64,000 nt of DNA. It comes from Alteromonas sp. RKMC-009 (lineage in GTDB: Bacteria; Pseudomonadota; Gammaproteobacteria; Enterobacterales; Alteromonadaceae). This document shows, piece after piece, positions 28,318-36,878 of the stretch (position 1 is the stretch's first letter; each line of letters begins with the position of its first letter). The translations under genes were made by a program, and so were the position numbers. The stretch covers positions 806,001-870,000 of the forward strand of contig NZ_CP031010.1 of NCBI RefSeq assembly GCF_003584565.2. The letters are read 5' to 3'. Below the pieces are notes generated by a model. The model saw only the letters and a list, made by a program, of their open reading frames with translations, ran no database searches and was not told the origin of the DNA.

Positions 28318-29250
28318 CTATACCAGATTCAGAGCAGTCAATGTTCCGAATGCCAGTGCTGTTACCGGTAATGAAACCAGTGTGGACACGGCAATAATAC
28401 TGGCAGCCAGCCGGTGGTCTCCGCCCATATTTCTTACCATCACATAGCTGGCAGCGGCTGTCGGGGCAATCGACAGTAGCAGCACAATCCCCAGGCTCAT
28501 TCCGGTAAATCCGGCAAGATACGCCAGCCCTACCATCAGCGCGGGATAAAGAATGCATTTGCTCACTGTACTAAGGGTGATATTAAACCAGTCGGCGGAG
28601 AATGATCGGAATTGCAGCGAGGCGCCGGTACAGATGAGCGCAAGCGGTAAGGTCAACTGGGAAACATATTCGCCGGTTTTAAGAATGGCGTCAGGCAGTG
28701 TCCATGAGTAATAGGAAAAGGGCAGCGCCACGACAATGGAAATGATCAGCGGATTTTTAGTGATCCCCTTGATTTGTTTGCTCACAGAGCGGTGGCCGGT
28801 CTGATAAAAGTTAAGCACAATCACCGACAAAATATTAAATAAAATCGTGATACAGCCCAGGTATACAGAGGCGGCAGCCAGCCCTTCGGGCCCGTACGTA
28901 TTGGCGCAGTAAGCCAGACCGATAATACCCATGTTGGCTCTGAAACCGCCCTGAACCACTACGCCTCTTGCCTGATAGGGCGTCACCGTCATCCTTGCCG
29001 TAAGCACCAGCAGAGCACACATGATGAGTGTGCCGGCAATACCTACCCCAATCAGCGGAAAGTTTGCGGCATGGGCAAAGTCGGCCTGACTGATAGACAA
29101 AAACAGCAGTGCAGGTAATGTGACGTTGAAAACCAATTTAGAACCGGCTTCAACAAAGCTCTCGTTCAGCCATTTTATGCGGAAAAATAACCAGCCCATC
29201 AGCAATAAAATCAGCACGGGTAATAAGGTTTCAGTGATAAAGGAAAACAT
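28318..29250 (-). CDS. AEC family transporter
   Basis: A 310-aa inner-membrane protein with about ten hydrophobic helices in two five-helix repeats, e.g. TLLPVLILLLMGWLFF and LTLPLALICTGASLQF. The latter carries the LALICTGASL signature of auxin-efflux-carrier-like permeases. Bacterial members move organic acids such as malate; the substrate is not identifiable here. Confidence 0.87.
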   Translation of the reverse strand: MFSFITETLLPVLILLLMGWLFFRIKWLNESFVEAGSKLVFNVTLPALLFLSISQADFAHAANFPLIGVGIAGTLIMCALLVLTARMTVTPYQARGVVVQGGFRANMGIIGLAYCANTYGPEGLAAASVYLGCITILFNILSVIVLNFYQTGHRSVSKQIKGITKNPLIISIVVALPFSYYSWTLPDAILKTGEYVSQLTLPLALICTGASLQFRSFSADWFNITLSTVSKCILYPALMVGLAYLAGFTGMSLGIVLLLSIAPTAAASYVMVRNMGGDHRLAASIIAVSTLVSLPVTALAFGTLTALNLV

Positions 29251-29419
29251 GGGCAGTCAATACAGGAGATGATGGCGGCTATTATATCAAGATTTTCGAT
29301 ACTTGAAGGCGTTGTAACAGCAAAATCTGTTGTATTCAGCGTATAGATTCTTCCGGTAAAGCGATCCAAAGCTGCACTCAAAAGGAATAAAGACTATCTG
29401 TCAGTGACCCTTCGTTTCT

Positions 29420-30079
29420 ATGCAATCCGATCACATCAGGCCATCCGTGTTGCGACTTATGGCTTTTGCCGGACTTTCCGGTTTGTTTCTGCTCGCGGCA
29501 TGGGTACATTTTGATCCCGTGCCCGCCATCGATAAAAGCATCATGCTGATGTTCCGCCGGGCCGGGGACCCGGGGCAGCCGGCCGGGCCGTTATGGCTTG
29601 CGGTACATTTTCGTGACATGACCACTCTGGGCAGTAACTGGTTTTTAATTGTAATTACCGGCCTGGCAGCTCTGGTGTTACATAAAAAGGGGCTGACCCG
29701 TCACGCTGTTTTTCTGATAGCAACGGTACTGTCCGGTATGGTTGTCAGTTTTGCGCTGAAGTATGGATTTCACCGGCCCCGGCCTGAACTGGTTCCTCAT
29801 ATTACGAAGGTGTACACCAGCAGCTTTCCCTCTGGTCATGCCATGATGTCATGTTTAACGTATCTTAGTCTGGCGTTCACCGGTGCATCAGTGAGCGGCA
29901 ACCCGTCATTGACCCGCTGGTTTTCCGGTATTGCCATGTTGATTATTTTGCTGGTCGGCATGAGTCGTGTGTTTCTGGGGGTTCACTGGCCTACTGACAT
30001 TCTCGCAGGCTGGTGCGCGGCTATCCTCTGGTTGTCACTGGCTTTAATGACAATGGCACCCGGACGGCAAAATGGCTGA
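29420..30079 (+). CDS. PAP2 family membrane phosphatase
   Basis: A 219-aa protein with about six hydrophobic helices and the three PAP2 motifs: KYGFHRPRP (K-x6-RP), SSFPSGHA (PSGH) and SRVFLGVHWPTD (SR-x5-H-x3-D). It probably dephosphorylates a lipid phosphate or pyrophosphate such as undecaprenyl-PP or PGP. The stop is 1 bp from the end of the convergent nasR gene. Confidence 0.92.
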   Translation: MQSDHIRPSVLRLMAFAGLSGLFLLAAWVHFDPVPAIDKSIMLMFRRAGDPGQPAGPLWLAVHFRDMTTLGSNWFLIVITGLAALVLHKKGLTRHAVFLIATVLSGMVVSFALKYGFHRPRPELVPHITKVYTSSFPSGHAMMSCLTYLSLAFTGASVSGNPSLTRWFSGIAMLIILLVGMSRVFLGVHWPTDILAGWCAAILWLSLALMTMAPGRQNG

Positions 30080-30080
30080 A

Positions 30081-31454
30081 TCATTTACTGCCTGATGTGG
30101 CTTTTACTACCCGTTCCGCCACATCAATCAGGCGACAATTCTGATCCATCGCTGTTTTTTGCAGGCGACGGTAAGCCTGATCTTCGGTTAATTGCCATTG
30201 CTGCATAATAAGCAGTTTGGCACGGTCGATACATTTTTGATCGGTAATCGCCTGGCGGGCTTCCTCCAGTGCAACTGACATGTTTTTGATGTGTTCAGTC
30301 TGATCGCATAACAAGTCGTAAAAAGACCGGTGTGCGGATAAATTTTCCGCATTGGAAATGGTATCCGGACCAGACATTTCTGATCCCCGTAAGCCAGGCA
30401 TTTGCGGATCAAACAGCATGGTCAGTGGTGTGCCCGTTGGATTAGGTTGTTGTTCCAGCGTTTTTACCCGTTGATGATGATTTTTCAGCTCGGCATCTGC
30501 ACGACTGACCAGCTCTGAAGCCAGTGAAATGAGTTTGGTGGTCAGAGCTTCGTCAATGGATTGCATGGCATCAATGCGGGTCGTGGCAATGTCATACCAT
30601 ACTTCACTGATTTGTCCGTCAATGGGACTGCCATCAGCCAGTTGTTTTATCATTGTCCGCAGGCGGGTAAGGTCGGCCTGGGCATCGCTCTGACAGATGT
30701 CTTCCCATTGCTGCAGCGTTTGCGGATCGGCAAAAGCCGTAAAGATGTCAAAACTGTGTTGCTGGTCCTGCTGGAGTTGTTCAAGGCGGTCGCATAATGA
30801 TTTATTAAAATGAGTTTCAGCAAAGCCAATAGCGCCCCATGCCCGTTCCTGTCCGGCCAGTTCTTTGCCTTGTAAAAAATTGAACAGCGCCACCAGAAGC
30901 CGGGTGATATCCGGATCACTTGCCACGTCAGCGGCCTCAAAGATAACTGAGAGTAAACCCGTTACCAGCCGGCAGTATGCCTGTGTTGACTCAAGGGATG
31001 TCAGTGCCTGTTCAGCTACCTGATCCCGCAGGGAAGAAAGGTTATCCAGCCCTTGTAGCGCCATGGTGATGCTTACCAGTAAGCGCATGTTGGCGGCACT
31101 TTCGTCGCCCGAGAGATAGAGAGATTTCAACTGGCTGCGTAAGGTTTGGTCGGCAAAATTACTGTCTGCAATCTGATCTTCCCGTTGCTGACCAAACCGT
31201 TCCCCTTTCGACGCCAGATATACGTTACTGATACCGCGCTCCCGCTGGAGTTGATGGATCATGTCTTTCACTGAGGTCACCAGTTTGCAGTTGGATGCCA
31301 GTTGATTAAGTGCGTGAATTTCGGCGTGCTTTGCCGCCAGTAGGAACCGTTTTGTCGCTTCGCTGAATACTGCCATGGTGGTGGTGGTGTCTTTCTGTGG
31401 TGGTCGCAATCGACGTTGCCTGTTTATAAGATTTAGCAAAGCCTGTTCCACCAT
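30081..31454 (-). CDS. nasR: Nitrate-responsive antiterminator NasR (NIT-ANTAR)
   Basis: A 457-aa cytoplasmic regulator. A helical NIT sensor domain covers about 30-330 (CKLVTSVKDMIHQLQRERGISNVYLASKG is the nitrate-sensor-like opening). A coiled coil and a C-terminal ANTAR RNA-binding domain follow (about 385-450: ITDQKCIDRAKLLIMQQWQLTEDQAYRRLQ, then DVAERVV). In Klebsiella, NasR binds nitrate and prevents termination in the nasF leader. Three leaders in this window carry matching targets. I kept the start at 31454 (AGG 5 nt upstream); Met27 at 31376 is closer to the family's usual length. The gene is divergent from the formate/nitrite channel unit. Confidence 0.93.
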   Translation of the reverse strand: MVEQALLNLINRQRRLRPPQKDTTTTMAVFSEATKRFLLAAKHAEIHALNQLASNCKLVTSVKDMIHQLQRERGISNVYLASKGERFGQQREDQIADSNFADQTLRSQLKSLYLSGDESAANMRLLVSITMALQGLDNLSSLRDQVAEQALTSLESTQAYCRLVTGLLSVIFEAADVASDPDITRLLVALFNFLQGKELAGQERAWGAIGFAETHFNKSLCDRLEQLQQDQQHSFDIFTAFADPQTLQQWEDICQSDAQADLTRLRTMIKQLADGSPIDGQISEVWYDIATTRIDAMQSIDEALTTKLISLASELVSRADAELKNHHQRVKTLEQQPNPTGTPLTMLFDPQMPGLRGSEMSGPDTISNAENLSAHRSFYDLLCDQTEHIKNMSVALEEARQAITDQKCIDRAKLLIMQQWQLTEDQAYRRLQKTAMDQNCRLIDVAERVVKATSGSK

Positions 31455-31575
31455 TTTAACCTGTTGATAATAAAGGGTTAGTTTCCTTGAGCTAACTTTT
31501 TAATATGCAATCCGTTTGGCTTTGACGGAATTTTCCCCGTTTCACCGGAAATTGCGGATCTTCATTGTGCGCGGA

Positions 31576-31592
31576 TGAACTTTTTTGGTGCA
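31576..31592. promoter_or_regulatory. NtrC-like enhancer site upstream of the nitrite-channel unit
   Basis: TGAACT-TTTTT-GGTGCA matches the NtrC dyad TGCACY-N5-GGTGCA with one mismatch in the left arm. Its end is 88 bp before the -12 GC of the sigma-54 promoter, the same distance as at the other two nitrogen promoters. Confidence 0.72.
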
Positions 31593-31665
31593 ATCAATAA
31601 ATGAATGGTCAGCAAGTCACACGCTAATATTCATAACTGTCAGAAAAATAATGACAATTTAAATC

Positions 31666-31681
31666 TGGCCTTTTCCTTGCT
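31666..31681 (+). promoter_or_regulatory. Sigma-54 promoter of the nitrite-channel unit
   Basis: TGGC-CTTTTCC-TTGCT fits the -24/-12 consensus TGGCACG-N4-TTGCW with exact spacing. The expected start of transcription is about 31691-31693, giving a 160-nt leader. Confidence 0.78.
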
Positions 31682-31690
31682 GTTTAAAAT

Positions 31691-31782
31691 TGCAACACGG
31701 GTTTTTGCATACAACACAATGTAAACTTGGATAACGGCGTCCAATACCACACTGGAAACAGTGCATGGTTGGGCGTTTTTTT
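31691..31782 (+). promoter_or_regulatory. NasR-type attenuator leader of the nitrite-channel unit
   Basis: The antiterminator hairpin at 31727-31744 has arms TTGGAT and GTCCAA around the hexaloop AACGGC (A1, G4 as in ANTAR targets). Its 3' arm is part of the 5' arm of an intrinsic terminator at 31738-31782 (CGTCCA/TGGGCG outer stem, ACCA/TGGT, inner CACTG-GAAA-CAGTG, then seven T). The two folds exclude each other. A first hairpin near the transcript start (TGCAA/TTGCA, 31691-31709) is the candidate P1, but its loop does not fit the hexaloop rule cleanly. Confidence 0.8.
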
Positions 31783-31850
31783 GTGCCCGCATTTTGTTGT
31801 GTGCAACACATGTCAGCGACTAAACAACATACAACAAAAAGGTATACACA

Positions 31851-32708
31851 ATGGCTTACTTACTTCCGAATGAATTTGTAACCAAGATGGTGGATGCGGG
31901 TGAATCCAAAATTTACATGTCTACCCGTGATACATTAATCCGCGGTTATATGGCCGGCGCAATCCTTGCTCTGGCAGCGGTTTTTGCAATTACGATTGCT
32001 GTACAAACCGGCGTATTTTTAATTGGTGCGGTGCTGTTTCCTGTTGGCTTCTGCATGCTTTATCTGATGGGATTCGATCTGTTAACCGGTGTTTTTGTAC
32101 TGACACCACTGGCCTGGCTGGCAAAACGGCCCGGCGTCACCTGGTCTCAAATTCTCCGCAACTGGGGGCTGGTATTCTGCGGTAACTTTGCCGGTGCACT
32201 GACAGTGGCGTTCATGATGTCATTCATCTTTACCATGGGCTACAACACTGATGGTGGTGCTATTGCAACAAAAGTAGCCGGTATCGGTGAAGCCCGTACA
32301 CTGGGTTATGCTCAGTACGGTATGGAAGGCTGGCTGACCATTTTCATCCGTGGCATGTTATGTAACTGGATGGTATCACTGGGTGTTGTAGGTGCCATGA
32401 TCTCAACCCACGTGAGCGGTAAAATCTTTGCCATGTGGATGCCAATCATGCTGTTCTTCTTCATGGGCTTTGAACACTCTGTGGTGAACATGTTCCTGTT
32501 CCCGTTCGGCCTGATCATGGGCGGTGATTTCTCTGTAATGGATTACTTCTTCTGGAATGAAATCCCGACTGCTCTGGGTAACCTGGTCGGTGGTCTGGCG
32601 TTTACAGGTTTAACACTGTACAGCACGCACTTCCGTACTGCTCCCAAGCGTAAGCTGGCTGCGCAATCTGCACCGGTAGCAACAGATTCAAAACCTGCTG
32701 CAGTTTAA
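31851..32708 (+). CDS. Formate/nitrite transporter (FocA/NirC family)
   Basis: A 285-aa inner-membrane channel with six hydrophobic helices. Family marks: FPVGFCMLYLMGFDLLTG, RNWGLVFCGNFAGAL, RGMLCNWMVSLG and GFEHSVVNMF. The His in GFEHS is the conserved pore His. FocA/NirC proteins pass formate or nitrite. The nitrogen setting, with NtrC/sigma-54/NasR control and nitrite reductase nearby, points to nitrite (or nitrate/nitrite exchange). The C-terminal tail is longer and Ala/Lys-rich. It is first in the unit with the kinase-phosphatase and cyanase genes. Confidence 0.92.
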   Translation: MAYLLPNEFVTKMVDAGESKIYMSTRDTLIRGYMAGAILALAAVFAITIAVQTGVFLIGAVLFPVGFCMLYLMGFDLLTGVFVLTPLAWLAKRPGVTWSQILRNWGLVFCGNFAGALTVAFMMSFIFTMGYNTDGGAIATKVAGIGEARTLGYAQYGMEGWLTIFIRGMLCNWMVSLGVVGAMISTHVSGKIFAMWMPIMLFFFMGFEHSVVNMFLFPFGLIMGGDFSVMDYFFWNEIPTALGNLVGGLAFTGLTLYSTHFRTAPKRKLAAQSAPVATDSKPAAV

Positions 32709-32716
32709 TGAAGATT

Positions 32717-32763
32717 TGCCGGATATTCTCCGGCACACAGGGCTTGCCGGACACTGTCCGGCA
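32717..32763 (+). repeat. Tandem hairpins with identical stems
   Basis: Two hairpins, 32717-32735 and 32745-32763, both have arms TGCCGGA and TCCGGCA with 5-nt loops. They follow the channel gene and lack a T tract. They probably protect the upstream mRNA end or partly separate it from the kinase gene. Confidence 0.75.
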
Positions 32764-32798
32764 GGCTCAATTCAAACCTCTCACTGAGCTGCTTCAAT

Positions 32799-34520
32799 AT
32801 GCTTAGTTTATCCATCGGTCAATATTCCAGTGCAGGGGAAAAGCCGCTGAACCAGGACAGTTATGGTTTCAGGCTTCCCGAAGGTGATTTGCTTACATTT
32901 AAAGGCGCTGCGGTGGCACTGGCAGACGGCATCAGTACCAGTTCAGTGAGTCACATTGCCAGTCAGGTATGTGTTAAACAGTTTCTCGAAGATTATTTTT
33001 GTACTTCAGATACCTGGACGGTCCCCCGTGCGGCTACGCAAGTTATTACAGCAATAAATCGCTGGTTACTCGGCCAGAGTCGCAACAGTCCCTATGCCGG
33101 CGAACCGGACAAAGGTTACGTTTGCACATTCAGTGCACTGATTTTCAAGCATCAACGTGTATATGTATTTCATCTGGGGGACGCCAGAGTGTACCGGTTG
33201 CGGGGCAGGGTGCTGGAGCAACTTACCCGCGACCACCGTCAGATGATAAATGGTGAAAAGCACTATTTGTCCAATGCCATGGGTATTAGTGAGTCACTAC
33301 AACTTGATAAAGACAACCGCTCACTGAAAGAGCAGGACTGCTTCCTTCTGCTCACAGACGGTGTGTATGAGTTTATCGATGAGGCCAGCCTCTGCAGTGT
33401 AGTGACTGAATATGAGCATGATCCGGATGAAGCAGCGAAGAAGCTGGTGGAAATGGCCTTTGCCAGAGGCAGTAACGATAACCTGACAGCTCAGATAGTC
33501 AGGGTAAATACCCTGCCTGCAGCCAATACCAGTGCGGCAGGGCATGAAGAGGAAGAACTGCCCATTCCCGGCGTGCTGCAAAGCGGGAATTTTCTCGATC
33601 AGTTTAAAATTGTCCGCAATATCTATCACAGTGCCCGCAGCCACGTTTACCTGGCTCAGAACACAGCAGATGGCAGCCAGGTGGTGCTGAAAGTGCCTTC
33701 TGTGGAAATGGCACACGAACTGGCCCATCTTGAAGCATTCAGGATGGAAGAGTGGATAGCAAGGCGAATTCACAGCCAGCATGTAGTGAGCGCCCCTGAT
33801 CAGCAGGCTGCAAAAACGGCATTATATACCGTGACAGATTTTGTGCCGGGACAAACACTGGCCCAGTGGCTGAATGATAACCCACAGCCGGATTTAGAAA
33901 CTGTCCGCATGATCATTGAGCAGGTCGCCAGAGGATTGATGGCATTGCATCGCAAAGACGTTCTCCACCGTGATATCCGGCCTGAAAATATCATGATTGA
34001 TATCAACCATCACATCACACTGGTGGATTTAGGTGCGGCTTCTGTTGCCGGCATCAATGAATTTGCCGGTGATAATGATGATATTCCCGGTACAGCTATT
34101 TATGCCGCACCGGAGTATTTTCTTGGTCAGGGGGGCAGTGAACAGTCTGAGCAGTTTTCGCTGGCGGTGCTGACTTACTATTTGCTCAGTGGCCGCTTCC
34201 CTTATGGCACGCAGGTTGCCAAATGCAGAAGCGTGACATCACAACATAAATTGAAATATGAAAGCGTGTTAGATCCGAACCGGAGCATTCCCTTCTGGCT
34301 TGATCACACTTTAAGAAAAGCACTGCATCCCAATCCGCTCAAGCGCTATGACGCACTTTCAGAGTTTGTGTATGCCCTGAGACATCCCGATGCAAAATTT
34401 CTCAGCAGCGAGAGACCGCCTTTACTGGAGCGTAATCCCGTTGCTTTCTGGCAGGGAGTCAGCGGTTTACTCCTTTGTCTTATCCTCGTTCTGTTACTGG
34501 AACGATTTTCACTTATCTAA
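32799..34520 (+). CDS. PP2C phosphatase - Ser/Thr kinase fusion
   Basis: A 573-aa two-enzyme protein. Residues 1-240 form a PP2C phosphatase with metal-site motifs ALADGIS, HLGDARVYRL, LTDGVYE and SNDNLTAQ. Residues about 270-530 form a Hanks-type kinase with the Lys in VVLKVPS, the catalytic loop HRDIRPEN (HRD 390-392), DLGAAS in place of DFG, and APE in YAAPEYF. One C-terminal membrane helix (about 548-568) tethers it with both domains cytoplasmic. Similar kinases sit in nitrate assimilation loci of Pseudomonas (e.g. PA1782). The target is unknown; a transporter or NirB are guesses. Confidence 0.9.
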   Translation: MLSLSIGQYSSAGEKPLNQDSYGFRLPEGDLLTFKGAAVALADGISTSSVSHIASQVCVKQFLEDYFCTSDTWTVPRAATQVITAINRWLLGQSRNSPYAGEPDKGYVCTFSALIFKHQRVYVFHLGDARVYRLRGRVLEQLTRDHRQMINGEKHYLSNAMGISESLQLDKDNRSLKEQDCFLLLTDGVYEFIDEASLCSVVTEYEHDPDEAAKKLVEMAFARGSNDNLTAQIVRVNTLPAANTSAAGHEEEELPIPGVLQSGNFLDQFKIVRNIYHSARSHVYLAQNTADGSQVVLKVPSVEMAHELAHLEAFRMEEWIARRIHSQHVVSAPDQQAAKTALYTVTDFVPGQTLAQWLNDNPQPDLETVRMIIEQVARGLMALHRKDVLHRDIRPENIMIDINHHITLVDLGAASVAGINEFAGDNDDIPGTAIYAAPEYFLGQGGSEQSEQFSLAVLTYYLLSGRFPYGTQVAKCRSVTSQHKLKYESVLDPNRSIPFWLDHTLRKALHPNPLKRYDALSEFVYALRHPDAKFLSSERPPLLERNPVAFWQGVSGLLLCLILVLLLERFSLI

Positions 34521-34535
34521 CCCGTGGAGCCCACT

Positions 34536-34985
34536 ATGATTACTGACAGACAGCAAGTCACCGCAATGATTATGAGCGCAAAAGTCACTAAAGGCATTAA
34601 ATGGTCACAGGCCGCAGAAGTGATCGGCGAGTCGAAAGAATGGAGTACTGCAGCATGCCTGGGCCAGATGGCTATGACCAAAGCGCAGGCTGAAGCCACC
34701 GGTGAACTATTCGGGTTAACTGAAGAAGCCGTCGCCTGGTTGCAGATTGCACCTTATAAAGGCTCTCTGCCAACGGCGGTTCCTACTGATCCGTTAATTT
34801 ACCGCTGGTACGAACTGGTGAATGTGTACGGCACCACACTGAAAGAGCTCATTCACGAAGAGTTTGGCGACGGCATTATGAGTGCCATCGATTTTGAAAT
34901 GGACTTAACCCGTGAACCTGATCCTAAAGGCGACCGTGTGAAAGTGGTGATGTCAGGTAAATTCCTGCCGTACAAAACCTACTGA
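34536..34985 (+). CDS. cynS: Cyanate hydratase (cyanase)
   Basis: A 149-aa cyanase that converts cyanate and bicarbonate to ammonia and CO2. A helical N-terminal part is followed by the catalytic region: Arg and Glu in YRWYELV and Ser in GIMSAIDF, within the family block HEEFGDGIMSAID. It ends at PYKTY. The ATG at 34536 is chosen because GTGGAG lies 7 nt upstream; an in-frame GTG at 34524 is inside that site. It is 15 bp after the kinase gene, so it belongs to the NtrC/NasR-controlled unit. Confidence 0.95.
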   Translation: MITDRQQVTAMIMSAKVTKGIKWSQAAEVIGESKEWSTAACLGQMAMTKAQAEATGELFGLTEEAVAWLQIAPYKGSLPTAVPTDPLIYRWYELVNVYGTTLKELIHEEFGDGIMSAIDFEMDLTREPDPKGDRVKVVMSGKFLPYKTY

Positions 34986-35006
34986 TCGCAGTCGTAACTT
35001 AAGGCG

Positions 35007-35046
35007 AGACGGCATCATGAAACTCAATGGTGCCGCGTCATGCTTT
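35007..35046 (+). terminator. Possible terminator after cynS
   Basis: GACGGCA pairs with TGCCG-C-GTC (one bulge) with ATCAT/ATGGT extending inward, followed by ATGCTTTTAAAA. It is imperfect, but it stands between convergent genes. Confidence 0.45.
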
Positions 35047-35069
35047 TAAAAGGATATTTTGAAATTAAA

Positions 35070-35339
35070 TTATTTACGTACCACGTAAAGAAACCAGCCT
35101 ACGAATACTGAAATCAGAATTGCGAAAAAACCAAGCAGGGGCAAAATCGAGAATACCCAGCGGCGAACTTCTTCAGGCTCTGCTTCCACGCCGAGTGGCA
35201 GGTACATTAACCCCACAGATGTAACGATGAAAATGGAAAGTGCTGAGGTAAGCGTGGCGCGCCAGAATGGCCTTGGCATGAACCAGTTCACGATAAAGGC
35301 GACAACAATGGCTACACCTGCCAGAAGATATGCAATCAA
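35070..35339 (-). CDS. Small inner-membrane protein (89 aa)
   Basis: An 89-aa protein with three hydrophobic segments: MIAYLLAGVAIVVAFIVNWF, ALSIFIVTSVGLMYL and ILPLLGFFAILISVFVGWFL. A short acidic loop (GVEAEPEEVRRW) lies between the second and third. No family is recognised. It is convergent with cynS and downstream of the JmjC/cupin gene on the same strand. Confidence 0.7.
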   Translation of the reverse strand: MIAYLLAGVAIVVAFIVNWFMPRPFWRATLTSALSIFIVTSVGLMYLPLGVEAEPEEVRRWVFSILPLLGFFAILISVFVGWFLYVVRK

Positions 35340-35440
35340 GGGAGCTCCGTATTAGCTTAGCAAAAACGCACAGTTTGACAGGTCGCCCGCCAAATGCAAT
35401 TGCTGAACTCCGCTTTTGCACGGCAAATCATGGATGATTA

Positions 35441-36631
35441 TCAGCGGGCAGGTGCAGGTTCAAGAAAGCCGCAGGCAAGCAAACGCTGTGTCAGGGCGAC
35501 GCGCACATCATCACCTATTTCACCCGGGATATCAGCAACCCTGAACGCAGACGTGGTTATCATGAATTGCAATTGTGCTTTTACGCCGGGGTGAATCAGT
35601 ATTTGTTCGCCGGGAACAGATAAATCAAGAATCTTGTCTGTCTCTACTAACTCAGCCATGGCAAGGGGGCTGCGCTGAACATAAGTATTTACGGAGACAG
35701 GATGCCGCGCATTCACTGACGGCGTCAATTTTGGCATATCCTGAATCAGTCGTGCCCGCTGGCGTTTAAGTGATTCCATTATAAACTGATCGTGTTGAGC
35801 AGCACTCAATAAGCTTTGCAGATGCTCCTTTACCTGTTGAGAAACCTGCTCCAGTGCATTATGTGACGCAAGGCAGTCCGCTCTCGGGCCTATATCTTTC
35901 CGTAACGGCAAACTAACTTCAGTTAAATGGTCCAAAACAGCATTAACTGTATCCCTGACGGTGACCGGGACAAAGCCAATGGATAAGTGGATTGACTCTG
36001 AAGTCGACTGCACAGTGTGAACGGTGCCCCGTGGCAGATAGATAAGATCGCCTGCCTTCACATCGACTGTTTGATAATGGGGCATTTGAGGAGGGAGTGA
36101 ACCCGCCTTTTTCCATCGGGTAGGAAAGGAAGGCGGTGCGTCGGAAATGAACCAGCGTTTTGTTCCTTCCAACTGTATAACAATAACATCCACCTCATCG
36201 TGATGCACCGGAGCCTGTGCGCCCTGATGACTCCAGAATACGACTACACTGACCGGTGATTGAATAAGCTTTTCAAGTGACCGGGTAAAATTCGTAAGGT
36301 CAGGTGACAGTCCGGTGACATCGGGTATGCGGACTGTGTAGTCACGCTTAAAGTGATCAGAAATCAGCTGATAAAAAGCTTGTTCGTTTTCAACTTCTGT
36401 TGCCGCAGGTGGGGGCAGCTTGGGGGCATGAGAGTGACAGGTTACCGCAGGAGCATACCGGCGATGTCCCTGAAGTAATTTTTCCCTTGGAGATGTACCT
36501 CCAATCGCTGCTCTGAAAGGGTTGTTGTCTTTGATTATTAGCGGCTTTTTACCTACGTAGGAATTGAAGAAATCGTCGTAACTGACCGGGTTCAGGACCC
36601 TTTGCAGCGCGTCCCTGGCGTCTGAAAGCAT
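35441..36631 (-). CDS. JmjC/cupin-type 2-oxoglutarate oxygenase-like protein
   Basis: A 396-aa protein with a cupin/JmjC core at about residues 100-230. The iron motif H-x-D is in APVHHDEVDVIVIQLEG, with KRWFI after it and the distal His in YLPRGTVHTVQ. This resembles Cupin_4/RoxA-like ribosomal oxygenases, which hydroxylate His or Arg of ribosomal proteins, but the helical C-terminal half (about 240-396) does not let me assign a substrate. The N-terminus (VSYDDFFNSYVGKKPLIIKD) is typical of cupin-like JmjC proteins. Confidence 0.75.
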   Translation of the reverse strand: MLSDARDALQRVLNPVSYDDFFNSYVGKKPLIIKDNNPFRAAIGGTSPREKLLQGHRRYAPAVTCHSHAPKLPPPAATEVENEQAFYQLISDHFKRDYTVRIPDVTGLSPDLTNFTRSLEKLIQSPVSVVVFWSHQGAQAPVHHDEVDVIVIQLEGTKRWFISDAPPSFPTRWKKAGSLPPQMPHYQTVDVKAGDLIYLPRGTVHTVQSTSESIHLSIGFVPVTVRDTVNAVLDHLTEVSLPLRKDIGPRADCLASHNALEQVSQQVKEHLQSLLSAAQHDQFIMESLKRQRARLIQDMPKLTPSVNARHPVSVNTYVQRSPLAMAELVETDKILDLSVPGEQILIHPGVKAQLQFMITTSAFRVADIPGEIGDDVRVALTQRLLACGFLEPAPAR

Positions 36632-36878
36632 TGGTTTCCCTCCAAAAATTCTTATACTACATTAAGAACGTTTGGATAAATGTAACCTTTTGTAAAGAAA
36701 TTTGAACAGTGGAACACTTAGTGAATTCAGCTCGATTTATTTTCCCGTTCCAGCCTCATTCCGATTTATTTTGTATTTGTGGGGACTACCCACACCAGAA
36801 TGAACGGTCACAGTAAAGGCACAATTTCACAGGTGCAATTACTGAAACCGTCCCCGGCTTCATTTGCTTGCCGGCCGG

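Noticed and set aside
33321..33782. 153-aa minus-strand ORF
   Set aside because: Antisense to the PP2C/kinase junction with no start signal; the plus-strand protein has clear catalytic motifs across this stretch.
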